NCBI RefSeq assembly: GCF_000372725.1
Contig: NW_005198966.1
Location: 826,459-890,458 of the forward strand
From: Emiliania huxleyi CCMP1516
Taxonomy: Eukaryota; Haptophyta; Isochrysidales; Noelaerhabdaceae
Direction of reading: 5' to 3'
Length of the DNA stretch: 64,000 nucleotides
The position numbers were made by a program, and so were the translations under genes. The first letter of the stretch is position 1. Every line of letters begins with the position of its first letter. Shown piece after piece: positions 53,396-62,465 of the stretch. The notes under the pieces were generated by a model that saw only the letters and a list, made by a program, of their open reading frames with translations, was not told the origin of the DNA and did no database searches.

Positions 53396-54083
53396 GCCAC
53401 TGCCCGCGCCGCCGCCACTGCCGCCGCTGCTGCCGCCGCCGCTACTACCGCCTTTGGACCCTCTCGCCGTCTTTGTCGACCGCCTAGTCGACCGCCTTCC
53501 CTCCCGCCCCGCAGCGGCGGTGCTTCTCCTCGGGCTGCTCTTTGGGTGCACCTGCGGCTGCCTTATCTGCCGGCCGCCCCCCGCCGCCTCGACCGCCGCC
53601 GAGGAGAGGCACCGCCTGGTCGAGCACAAAGAGAGCAGCTCGGCCGAGGTGGGGGCTCCTCCTCCCCCAGCCGCAGCCTCTGCAGCCTCCTCCTCCTCCT
53701 CCTCCTCCTCCGCCGCCGCCGCCGCCTCGAGCCGCACCGCCTCGCTCCTCGCCGGCGAGGAGCATCCTTGGGCGTCTCTGGCTGAGGAGGCGGAGCCGTC
53801 CGAGCCGCCGGCCTCCTGGGACCGAATCGACAATTCCACCGTCTCCACCCCCACCATCACCGCCCCCGCCCTCCCCGCCTCCACCCAGAATTGCTTGAAC
53901 GCAGCCGCTGGCGGCATGCTCCAGCGTGCGATGACGAGCGCAGCCACGTCGGATCAGCGACTGCTCTCGCGCTCTCCGCGGTCGCTCGCAGAGATCCTCG
54001 AGCGGAGGATGGCCGGGGGCGTCAGCCCGATCCCCACGCCGCCTCGAACGCCGCCAGACTCTCGCCGCGAGAGCTTGGCGTAA
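51429..54083 (+). CDS. Giant proline-rich membrane protein, 884 aa
   Basis: ATG at 51429 (MATPHFTLASGPPPPP). About 675 residues consist almost wholly of Pro with Ser, Leu, Thr and a few Tyr or Trp (PPPSPPPPSPP style), as in hydroxyproline-rich extracellular glycoproteins. A membrane segment follows at about residue 697 (AAAVLLLGLLFGCTCGCLIC), then a 170-residue cytoplasmic-type tail with a poly-Ser/Ala run and SWDRIDNSTV and LAEILERRMAGG. There is no obvious N-terminal signal peptide, so an upstream exon may supply one. The CCN-type repeat DNA is open on several frames of both strands. It probably arose by minisatellite expansion. It should span the membrane with a long rod outside. Confidence 0.6.
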
Positions 54084-54848
54084 GTGCGACTCAATAGAGC
54101 CCGCTTGCGCTGTACACACACTGACGTTGTGTACGACTCGAGCCGTGGAACTGCCAGTACTTGTGTGCTCCCACCACTACACGCTGTGGGGGGGTGCCCG
54201 AGCCATGCATGTATGATGTATGTTGTACGTATGTGGGCGTGTGGGCGTGTGTGGGACAGACGTTGTTGTCCACTATGCGCGGGGCTTCCTGCGGGCGCGG
54301 CGCCGCCGCCGGCACAGAGCGAGTAAGTAAGTAAGTTGACTTGTGGCTAGGGATCCTTTCCCGGGAGTGAACCAGCGCGAGTGACTACCTAGCCCAGAGG
54401 AGAAGATAAGCGGCTATTTATTAAGCGCGCCCATGGGACCACAGTCCACACCAAACGCCGAACGCGGTATGCGTATGGGCGTATTGCGGTATGGGTGGAC
54501 AGCGAGACAGAAGATGACGGCACGCTGGAGCGACACACAGACACACAAACTCAGGACACTCAGCCAGCTGGGCCACACATCCCGAGTGAGCGTACGGCAC
54601 TACACGCTACTCGGGGCCACGCCCCCCGTGTCGCCCGCCCAGCACCCCCCTCCCCCCCCAAGGTGCCAAGGGCACACACAACAGCAGAAACAAGACAAAC
54701 AGGGCACGTAACGTGTCAGCCAGAATAATTTATCCTCTGCTCCGCCTGCGAAGCCGCCCGCGGTTTTCTTTCTTTCTGCTGTGCGAGGCGCGTGGGTCGT
54801 AGAATTCTTTCTTTCCATTTCCCGCCTCAACAAACCCGTTGATTCCTC
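54084..54848. other. Intergenic stretch with repeat D copy
   Basis: TGTATGT-rich sequence at 54208-54260, then family D at 54455-54705. The last 80 bp has two TTCTTTCTTT tracts just before the next start codon, like several gene 5' ends here (for example 62520-62590). Confidence 0.5.
54455..54705 (+). repeat. Dispersed repeat family D, copy 5
   Basis: GCGGTATGGGTGGACAGCGA and the following sequence match 34140-34355 with indels; both halves of the element are present. Confidence 0.65.
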
Positions 54849-56490
54849 ATGTCCCGGTCGCTGCAGCAGCTCGGCGAGGCGCTCTACCAGCGCATCAGCG
54901 CTCTCGCCAAGCAGGGCGAGCTCGACCTTGCCGGCAAGGTGACGGGAATGATGCTCGACGCCTTCCCCGAGCCCGAGCTCAAGAGCCTGCTTGACGACAG
55001 CTCCGCGCTGCGAGAGCGGGTCGTCGCCGCGGTCGCGATGCTGCCCCGCGAGTACCAGGACGCGCTGCTGCCCGACGAGGCTCCGAGCCCTGGCGGCCCG
55101 TCGCCCACCTCCGTCATGGGCCGCCTCGATGGCTTTTCAAAGGAGGGCAAGCTTCCCGTCTGCGACCTCGGGACGCGCTGGGCCGATGACGAGGTCTCCC
55201 CCTCCCTCTCCCAGCCCTCCCCTCGCCGCTCACTCGCCCCCGCGCACTCGCTCGCCCTCATTCCACCCTCTGCCCCTCCAGCACCTTGCCCACCACCTCC
55301 CGCCCGCGCCTCTCTCTGCAGGCCGAGACCGGGGAGGAGTCCCTGCCGCCGCTCGTCTTCCGCTCCTCCTCGTCCGAGGAGCCGGCCGAGTCGGATGCCG
55401 CCGAGCCACGCGCCGCCGCCGCCCTCGAGGAGGGCGGCGCCGTCGGGTGGGCGGTCGAGTGGGACGCTGCCAAGCTCGCCCAGGCATGCCAACCCTCTCC
55501 TCCCACTCCGCTCCCTGCAGTCCCCCTCCCCCACGACAAGGCGACCCGCCCCACACCCGCGCAGCCAGCCCGCCCCTCCTCCTGTCCGCCCCTCCCCATT
55601 CCCGCCTCCGCGCCCGGCGACTGATGACCCCGCTCGAGACCGAGCCTGACAGCTGCGGAGACGCACTCAGTTTTCTAGACGGGACTGACGCCCCCCACCC
55701 ACCCACCCTGCAAGCGCCTCCCCGCCCCGCCGCGTGAACGCCCCGCCGCGTGGCGCACCACCACCGCCCCGCCCCGCCCGCGCAGGCGCCGCCGGAGGAG
55801 ATCGTCGAGTTCATCGCGCAGAGGCTGCAGGAGCCACAGGCAAAGCTCTCCCGCACTCCCCCTCCCTCTCTCCTCCCCCTGCCCCCCAGCTGTCTGCCTC
55901 CGCCTCGCTGCCCCTGCCCTTGTCCCCGCACCTCCTCCTCCCGCCCGCTCCCTCTCCCGCCCTCGCACCCCCCCCCCCACCACCACCACCACCACAGGTC
56001 AGAATCATCCGCGCCGTCGTCGCGGCGCTCGGCTCCGACGCGGCGATCGCCCTCCTCGCCCACACGGAGAGCGTGGAGGCGGCCGGCGGCATGGCGGTGC
56101 CCGAGACGGGGAAGCGCCGCTCGGCGGGCGGCGTCTTCGTCAAGCTTCTCAAGGATTGCCCACCCCTCGCACGGGCTCTTGCGTCCTCTCATGTCTTTTA
56201 GGTGGGGAGTCATGGTTGCCCTCCCCTCCCCCCCTCCCCCCCACCACCTTGCGCGTGTGGAGACGTGTACCTTGCCTGTACCTTAGGACTGCCGCTCCTT
56301 CCCGCCCGAGAGGCAGGCGGCGGCGCTGCTCCAGATCAAGACGGAGGGCGCCGCCGCGAAGAAGGAGAGGGAAGCCAAGCGGCGCAGCAAGGCCGCGCTC
56401 TCGCCGCCAGCCACGCCGGCCGCCGTCGCCAAGGGCTTCGACACGCTCGCCGTCGGCGACTGGCCGGCGCTCGGGAGGCGAGGCGTATAG
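54849..56490 (+). CDS. RNA-binding protein with MLLE (PABC-like) and PHAX domains
   Basis: Five exons join in frame to 311 residues: 54849-55193, 55322-55483, 55786-55839, 55998-56168, 56287-56490. The N terminus (LGEALYQRISALAKQGELDL then AGKVTGMMLDAFPEPELKSL) matches the MLLE domain of poly(A)-binding proteins, including the KITGMLLE-like core. A middle acidic Ser-rich part follows. Exons 3-4 encode EEIVEFIAQRLQEPQ, VRIIRAVVAALGSDAAIALL, ESVEAAGGM and RRSAGGVFVKLLKD, the PHAX RNA-binding domain. A Lys/Arg-rich tail ends WPALGRRGV. Introns 2, 3 and 4 use GC donors (GCATGC, GCAAAG, GCACGG); intron 1 is GTCTCC. MLLE binds PAM2 peptides and PHAX-type domains bind RNA (snRNA export), so a role in RNA export or decay is inferred. 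The combination is unusual. Confidence 0.75.
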
Positions 56491-56952
56491 GGCGGCCGCG
56501 GGGGCAGACAGGGTGCCCTACCCGCAAAGTCAATCCTCGCTGGGGGGGGTCTGCGTTGGCGGCGCGCGCGTACTGCGAGGCGGCGGGCGGAGAGCCAAGC
56601 GGTGTGTAGCGTTGGGCGCGTGTAGTGCCTGCGACCCGCTGGCGGCGACCCGCTCGTTGGCGGCCGCTTTCCCCCGCCTGATTCTGCCTGGCAGCCTGCT
56701 TCGCCGGTGCCCCAATACGGGTGTAGTTTATCCCCCAGTTCCTAGCCCTTTAGCGTTTGAGCGCGAGTTGTGTGTCGCTCGTGTGTGAGAAACCGTGTGA
56801 GAGAGCGGTGAGCGGTGTTCCTGCGAGGTTCGTAAGTTCACGCGAGTTCCGAGACGGAGAAAAAAACTGTTCAAGTCTTAAAGGCAAAACACAACGCTCT
56901 GCGATTGGTGCACCGGCATGCGCCTCGGGGGGAACGCGGTAACACCTAAGTC
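56491..56952. other. Intergenic stretch, nothing recognised
   Basis: No coding region or repeat match seen. It lies between converging genes (plus PHAX, minus RCC1). Confidence 0.5.
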
Positions 56953-58065
56953 CTAACACGTAACACGTAACACAGCGCATGAGCGTATAAACACTCCCAC
57001 CCGCGCACAGTTGCACCCTTTCGCCCTTCTCATCACTGCCCCGGCGGCCACGTCGCATCGACGCTTCTTGGGCAGCAGCAGGTTTGACAGGTCCTCTCCG
57101 TGGCCTAGGCAGCCGTGGTCGCCCCCGCCCCAGGTAAAGAAGGCGCCGTCGGCGGTGAGGGCGAAGCTGCGGTACAGCCCAGCCGACACGGCGTTAACGC
57201 GCCGCCCCGCAAAGGCCTCGATCTTCTTGGGAAGCAGCTGAGGCTGCTCGTCGGTCGTCGCCGTGGCCCAGCTTGCCATTGCCTCCCCAGCCCCAGCTCC
57301 AGACGGCGCCGTCGGCGGTGAGGGCGAGGCTGTGCGCGGCGCCAGCCGACACAGCGACGACGCGCTGGCCAGCCAAGGCCTCGACCTTCTTGGGCAGCAG
57401 CTGCATCTGCTGGTCGCCGTGGCCCAACCGGCCTCGGCTTCCATGACCCCAGCTCCAGAGGGCGCCGTCGGCGGTGAGGGCGAGGCTGTGAGCACCTCCA
57501 GCCGACACAGTGACAACGCGCTGGGCAGCCAAAGCCTCGATCTTCTTGGGAAGCAGCTGGTTCTGCGAGTCGCCGTGGCCCAGCTTGCCATAGTCTCCAC
57601 CGCCCCAGCTCCAGACAGCGCCGTCGGCGGTGATGGCGAGGCTGTGGTGCTGTCCAACACAGCGACGACGCGCTGCCCAGCAAAGGCCTCGACCTTCTTG
57701 GGCAGCAGCTGGCTCTGCGCGTCGCCGTGGCCCAGCTGGCGGAGAAGGGGGGCGGGTCGGCGTTTTGAGCCGCGTCACGCCCTCGCCGTGGCCGATGAGG
57801 CCTGGCTGCCAGCTCTCAGCCTTGCCGCACGACCAGAGCCGCCCCTCCGCGTCGATGAAGAGGCTGTGCCATTGGGCCGCCGCCGCCCTCGCCGGCGGGT
57901 GTTGGACTCGCGTAGCAGCGCAGCGAAGCACAGCCACCGCACAGCGCAGCCTTCGTCCTCTGGCTGCGCCGGCAGCTCGAAGCCGCGCTCTTGCGCCCAC
58001 AAGCGGATGCCCTCCAGCGAGACGGCGTTGTATTGCAATACAATTCTCGTATGTTTATCTATCAT
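56953..58065 (-). pseudogene. RCC1-repeat (beta-propeller) gene with disrupted frame
   Basis: Start at ATG 58065 (MIDKHTRIVLQYNAVSLEG). Five to six RCC1 repeats of 51 residues follow, each like GAVWSWGWGGNGKLGHGD then LLPKKVEALAGQRVVAVSAG then HSLALTADG. They are almost identical to one another at DNA level (153-bp period). The frame shifts three times: near 57900 (before AAAQWHSLFIDAEG), near 57655 (four bases fewer than the other units, inside the VVAVSAG segment) and near 57255 (four extra bases, GACC/CGAC duplicated, before EQPQLLPKK). The intact repeats show an RCC1-type seven-bladed propeller family member, a group that includes Ran exchange factors and many scaffold proteins. Either it is a recent pseudogene or the assembly has small errors in the repeats. 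Confidence 0.6.
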
Positions 58066-58227
58066 GCTTCATGACACGACACGCGGTGGTGGGAGCTGGT
58101 GGATGGAGCTGTCAGCTGATCGATCCAAGCGGGTGGGGAGTGGGGCAGTGGGGGGCATGGCTGGGCATGCAGGCCCGCCAGTCGGCCCGGCCTCTGACGT
58201 GGTGCTGCCGCTGCATTCGCTGAAGAA

Positions 58228-58412
58228 GAGAGGAGCACTTGGAGCACTTGGAGTGCGGTCATCAGCCTCACATCCAGGGCCGGGGAGCTAAGAAGCGCAC
58301 CCAGCGGGCCGGATGATCGGCATCGGGTTGCGGCTAGAGAGCCCTAGCCCTGGGGGGTGCGCGTTCGCAGGGAAAGGGCCGTAAAGTAAACACGGTCTTC
58401 GAGGGTTAGCTC
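58228..58412 (+). repeat. Dispersed repeat family B, copy 2
   Basis: Starts AGCACTTGGAGCACTTGGAG and ends AAGTAAACACGGTCTTCGAG. Matches 41812-42030 along its whole length with few substitutions; copy 1 has an extra GGTTGGACC-type insertion. Confidence 0.8.
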
Positions 58413-59212
58413 CGCGCTCCGGGTTTCCCCTAGCAGCAGAACGCCCCCTCTACTCGGAGCTAGTAAACACTCGACACGGACACGACGCCCACCCACACTC
58501 GGCGTCTAGCTCGGCGTCTCACCACTCCGGACCCCTCTCCGTGGTCGCCCTGTTCTCACTCCGGGGTGTCCTCCCCCTCCTCCCGGTCCTTCCTTCTGTT
58601 CGCATCCCGATAGTTATGCGACGGGCGCGGGCCCCGACCCCCCTCCTAGCCCTTTTCGGCTGCGGCCCCGCCGCCGTTCTCGTCTTCTCTGCCTGATCCC
58701 GTTGGCGGGCGGCGATCCCGTGCCCGACTCCCCGGGCGAGGGCGGCGGCACTGGGTCGTGTCGCCTCCCCTCCCCGGGGGATCGGGTTGGCTCTCCCTGG
58801 TCGACGAATCGCGCTCGCACCCGCGGTCTCTCTATCGTCCTCGGCTCGCCTCCCCCCTCCGCCGGCTCCTCGTCGAGCTCGGGGCGGCATGGCCCCCCTC
58901 GTCGTAAGTCACGTTGGTCCAGCTGCCGCCGCGACGGGTCTACCCCTGGCGGGCTCGTATGTCCCGACCCCACTCGCAGAGGCCGAGACAGCCCAACTCT
59001 CACCCCCTTCGACAGTTGACTCCAGGTTTCACCCGGGGCCCTCCGGTCTCGGCCTCCCGATTCGTCGGTTGGCCCACTGTTTCCCCACGGTACCTCCCCC
59101 CCCTCGGTCCCCTCCCTCGGGTGCTCCAGCCTCCGGCGGGGCGGCTGCGGGTTCCCCAGGTTCCGTGTGGGTCCGTATGGTGAGCGCCCCCCTACCGCCG
59201 CCTCCGCCCCCG
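58413..59212. other. Stretch before the second gap, possible hydrophilic gene
   Basis: A minus frame of about 200 residues (59212-58614) is open and very hydrophilic (GEPTRSPGEGRRHD, ELDEEPAEGGGEP). A plus frame begins MAPLVVSHVGPAAAATGLPL at 58888 and runs into the gap. Neither is recognised. The DNA is CT/GA-skewed. Confidence 0.25.
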
Positions 59213-59312
59213 NNNNNNNNNNNNNNNNNNNNNNNNNNNNNNNNNNNNNNNNNNNNNNNNNNNNNNNNNNNNNNNNNNNNNNNNNNNNNNNNNNNNNNNN
59301 NNNNNNNNNNNN
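59213..59312. other. Assembly gap (100 N)
   Basis: Exactly 100 N, the usual placeholder for a gap of unknown size. Confidence 0.95.
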
Positions 59313-59553
59313 TCCTCGAGATTGTCGAAACTGGCGCGGACGGGGATCGCCACGCCCTCGCCGCAGATGATGCATTCGCGATTGCGCAGCGCCGGAATCG
59401 CGTCGAGGAAGCCGCGCGCGCCTTCGGGCATCGCCGCGCGGACGAATTCCTGGTCGCGGTCGTTGTTGAGGCGCATCGAGATGATCGTGCCGCATTGCGA
59501 CAGCACGCCTTCGGCCAGGTCGGAGGGACGCTGCGTGAAGAGGCCGGTAGGGG
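59313..59553 (-). CDS. Fragment of a bacterial HerA/DUF87-type ATPase (probable contaminant)
   Basis: The minus frame from 59553 reads GLFTQRPSDLAEGVLSQCGT, then ISMRLNNDRDQEFVRAAMPE, FLDAIPALRNRECIICGEGV and AIPVRASFDNLE, stopping only at the gap. This is the C-terminal half of a HerA-like ATP-binding protein as found in alphaproteobacteria (sphingomonad type). There is no intron and the style differs from the host genes. It ends abruptly at 59553, where Gly-rich repeat DNA starts. A contaminant joined next to a gap is the simplest view; recent transfer is the alternative. Confidence 0.7.
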
Positions 59554-59770
59554 GGGCGGGTACGGTGTCGGCACTGGCGGCCGCACCGCCTGGTGTGGGA
59601 CTTCAGGGGCGGCCCCTCGGCCCTGCAGCCGTTCCCGCGGCAGGGGCGGAGGCGGTGGGTGGGGGGGGCGGGTACGGTGGCGGTACTGGTGGCCGCAATG
59701 CCTGGCGTGGGGCCTCAGGGGCGGTCCCTGAGAGGTGCGACTTGATTGGAGGCACTGGAGGCGATGGCGG
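59554..59770 (+). repeat. Two-copy tandem repeat, about 111-bp unit
   Basis: GGGGGGCGGGTACGGTG begins copies at about 59554 and 59665. Each continues through GGCCGCA, CCTGG-GTGGG and TCAGGGGCGG. Coding in one frame would be Gly-rich, with no family. Confidence 0.7.
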
Positions 59771-60903
59771 TGGCGAAGGGAGGTTGGGCCGGGCCGTGAA
59801 GGGCTGATGGCGCTGGCCAGCGCGGGGTGTGAGATGTCGTCGTCGTCGTATACTGCTGGCCCTCGCCCTCAGTTGCCAGGGCTGTGGGCCGCAGAATTGG
59901 CGTCTGTGGCGTCTACGCAGGCTCTGCAGCGTGATGGCTGGCGGGACTGCGAGGCCGGCGGCAGCGGAAGGAGAGGCTGGGCACGAGCCAGGAACAGGCT
60001 GGCCAGGTCCGCGGAGGTGGCTGCGCTCGGGCGAGGCGCGCGCGCGCATGGCACTTTGGCAGGCCGAGCAGGCTCGGCATATGGTGAACCCCCGATGTCG
60101 CGATCTCGCGATGCGGTCATCGCGATCATTTCGTCCGTCCAATCGAAGGAAGCGCTGGATCGCCCATGTTTAGGGGGACAAAACTTGTTTCCGTTCTTCG
60201 TTCGAGATTCCGTGGGGTTTTGCACGGTATTCGGATTTTCGCTATTTGGTCGTGTGGGTGTGTATTCCGGGATTAGTCAATGGTACCGCGTCGGCGACGC
60301 GGGCGCCTTGCGGGCAGAGCCCTTAGCCACCCTTTGTCTTGCGCGGTCAAAAAAGAATTCTCAGCAGAAAAAAGAAATTGCCCAGCCACGAGAAAAATAA
60401 GAAGGAAAGAAGCAAACGTCTCTAAAGGTTGCACGAGTCCAGTCCAGTGAAATCCCTGTGTGGTGGCGGCGTGCCGTCGTCCTCCCATCCCTCCTAGCTC
60501 TCCTTTTTAAATCAGAGAGAGATTTTTTGAAAACTAACATGTGTGTGCATGTGCGCATGTGTGCATGTCATGTGACGAGAAATCACGACCCTCACAGACA
60601 CAGTGATTTGGGCTCGGTCTTTCTCTAGGGTTGTCTATATTTCTTTCTTTTTAGTCCATTCCAGCGCGGGCGGCGGCGCGGGGAACGCCTGCCGGGCCCT
60701 TACGCCTTAGGAGGGTAGGGAACACACCTCCCCTCTGACGTCTATATGCCACTCTCTCCCCTTTCTCCATAAGCTAAAAGTACTTACCTACCTAGGTAGC
60801 CGATAGGGCCTGGGCGCGGCACTCAGAGGGAACAGACCCCTGTCATCCGGCTAAAAGCCCGGCTGATCGATGGCCGCGCCCGCTCTGAGGCTCAGCCAGC
60901 AGC
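59771..60903. other. Intergenic stretch with repeats C, F-like and A
   Basis: To about 60170 a GC-rich part with frames on both strands (for example QAEQARHMVNPRCRD) that I could not assign. Then family C (60447-60498), an F-like AGAGAGATTTTTTGAAAAC (60520-60540), GCATGTG alternation, and a partial family A (60577-60628). AT-richer near 60340-60420. Confidence 0.45.
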
Positions 60904-61908
60904 TCAGCAGCGCGTGGCAACGAGCGGCACATCGCTGAGGTAGACGCTGCCGACGAGCGGCGCCTCCGGCCTCTTGACCAGCCCTGGGTGCGCCTTGATG
61001 TGCGCGACGACCTCGTCGGCCTTCTTCGGTGTGCACACGGCGGCGGAGAGGCATTCGACCATCTTGTGGCCGTGGATGGTGGCTGTGGCGAGGGCGTCGG
61101 TCACGAGGACGACGTCGAAGCCGAGCGCGTCCGCCGCGCGGAAGGTCGTCGCCGCGATGCAATCGTCCGTCCACGCGCCCATGAGGACGATCGTATCGAC
61201 GCCCCACGCTTTGAGCATCGGATAGAGGATCTCTCGACCATTCGCGTCGAGGTCGCTGAACTTGTCGAGGTGCATCGACTTGATCATGCGAGAGCGCTCG
61301 TCATCGTTCACCGGCGCCAGCGAAGGCACCGTCGTGTTCCCGCCTTCCATGTGCAGGTAGCACGGATTGACCTTTTCCCCGACGCCGCGCGGGCCGTAGA
61401 AGCGGTCGAGGGCGCCATAGCAGCCGTCATCGGCCGTACGCGACCAATTGGTCCACACGATGGGCAGCCCGAGCTCGCGGAAGAGCGTGACCAGCTTCTC
61501 CGCGTTCGGAAGCACGTAGTCTACGTACTGCGTGTACTCCACCTGCATGTCCTCGACGATGAGCACAAAGTTGCGCGGCGTGGGCACGCCACTCGCCGTC
61601 TTCGACAGGTCGGGCCAACCGGTGGAGATGGAGACGAGCATTTTCGTGGCGGGGTGGTCCGCATAGTACGTGGGCACTATCCCTGTGTTCTGCACATCAA
61701 CCAGGTTTGCCATCTCCGACTGCCCAACCTTGGCCAGCTCCGACGCAGTGTGGCCGAGCACGTCTTTGAGCCCCGGATCGCTCGCGCCGGAGGCGACAAT
61801 GCCGCCCGCGGCCGCGGCTGCCAGTTGCTTGCGCTTGACGATTTTCAAAACCATCTGCACCGCGAGCGTCGCGGCCGCACCCGCGGCGGCGGCGAGAAAG
61901 AGGCGCAT
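60904..61908 (-). CDS. Isochorismatase-family cysteine hydrolase
   Basis: ATG at 61908 gives MRLFLAAAAGAAATLAVQMV, a signal anchor, and a 334-aa single-exon protein. Catalytic triad: Asp in VLIVEDMQVEYTQ, Lys in HLDKFSDLD, and Cys in GAWTDDCIAATTFRAADALG, with the usual DVVLVTDALAT strand after it. The family hydrolyses small amide or vinyl-ether substrates (nicotinamide, isochorismate, N-carbamoyl compounds); the substrate here cannot be told. An upstream in-frame extension to 62076 exists but crosses the preceding gene. The start lies only 7 bp after the stop of the small acidic protein, which is unusual for a eukaryote. Confidence 0.85.
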   Translation of the reverse strand: MRLFLAAAAGAAATLAVQMVLKIVKRKQLAAAAAGGIVASGASDPGLKDVLGHTASELAKVGQSEMANLVDVQNTGIVPTYYADHPATKMLVSISTGWPDLSKTASGVPTPRNFVLIVEDMQVEYTQYVDYVLPNAEKLVTLFRELGLPIVWTNWSRTADDGCYGALDRFYGPRGVGEKVNPCYLHMEGGNTTVPSLAPVNDDERSRMIKSMHLDKFSDLDANGREILYPMLKAWGVDTIVLMGAWTDDCIAATTFRAADALGFDVVLVTDALATATIHGHKMVECLSAAVCTPKKADEVVAHIKAHPGLVKRPEAPLVGSVYLSDVPLVATRC

Positions 61909-61915
61909 GTGTGTG

Positions 61916-62465
61916 TCACAGCGGGAACACGTCGAGTCGCGCGCGTGTCCAGCGGAACACGTCCGACTCGCGGCGTTGGGGGAGGGGTACAGCTTGCCTA
62001 AAAATGAAATTTCCATCCAGTACCTGCGGACGGTGAGGCAGTGTGAAGAGGGGTGGGGAGTGGCTCTCCGACGCATGAGGTGCGCGCCAGCGACTCGGAG
62101 TAAAACTCCTCCCCCTCGCTCTCCTCGTCCGAGAACTCGTCAACCGAATCGAAGGTGAAGTAAGAGGTCTCGCCAACACCGCTGCTGTACGCGATCGAGC
62201 CGTAGAGCATCTTCCCGTCTCCGTCCTCGTCGTGGAAGGCGGGAGCGGGCCAAACCACACCGTCCAGGTTGCTGCTCCTCAGCGCCTCTGTCCTGGATTC
62301 AAGCGAGTCGGCGGACCACTCGATCAGCTTTTTGATCAGCGCGTCTTTGTTGCCGCTCAAGCCGCCGGCCTTGGCCTCGGCGACCTTGTTTCTGAGCCAG
62401 GCCGTGGTCTCTTGTTTGAGGCTCTGGCGGTAAAGCTCGTGGAAGCGCCGCTCGCTGAGCGGCAT
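61916..62465 (-). CDS. Small protein with SAP-like helix pair and acidic centre, 161 aa
   Basis: ATG at 62465 (MPLSERRFHELYRQSLKQET). Exon 1 (62465-62088) and exon 2 (62023-61916) join through a 64-bp GC-AG intron with donor GCGCGC. The segment WLRNKVAEAKAGGLSGNKDA with LIKKLIEW resembles a SAP-type helix-extended-helix motif. An acidic run FSDEESEGEEFYSES follows. Exon 2 reads VLDGNFIFRQAVPLP and ends with a stop at 61916. It has the same direction as the hydrolase gene 7 bp further on, so they may share a transcript, or be alternative forms of one gene. The family is uncertain. Confidence 0.45.

Noticed and set aside
51383-53947. 854-codon Gly-rich minus frame and Ala-rich frames on both strands
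   Set aside because: Consequences of CCN repeat DNA; no start context, membrane segment or tail, unlike the plus Pro-rich frame.
58614-59495. 293-codon minus frame across the N gap
   Set aside because: Artefact of translating N and joining unrelated flanks.
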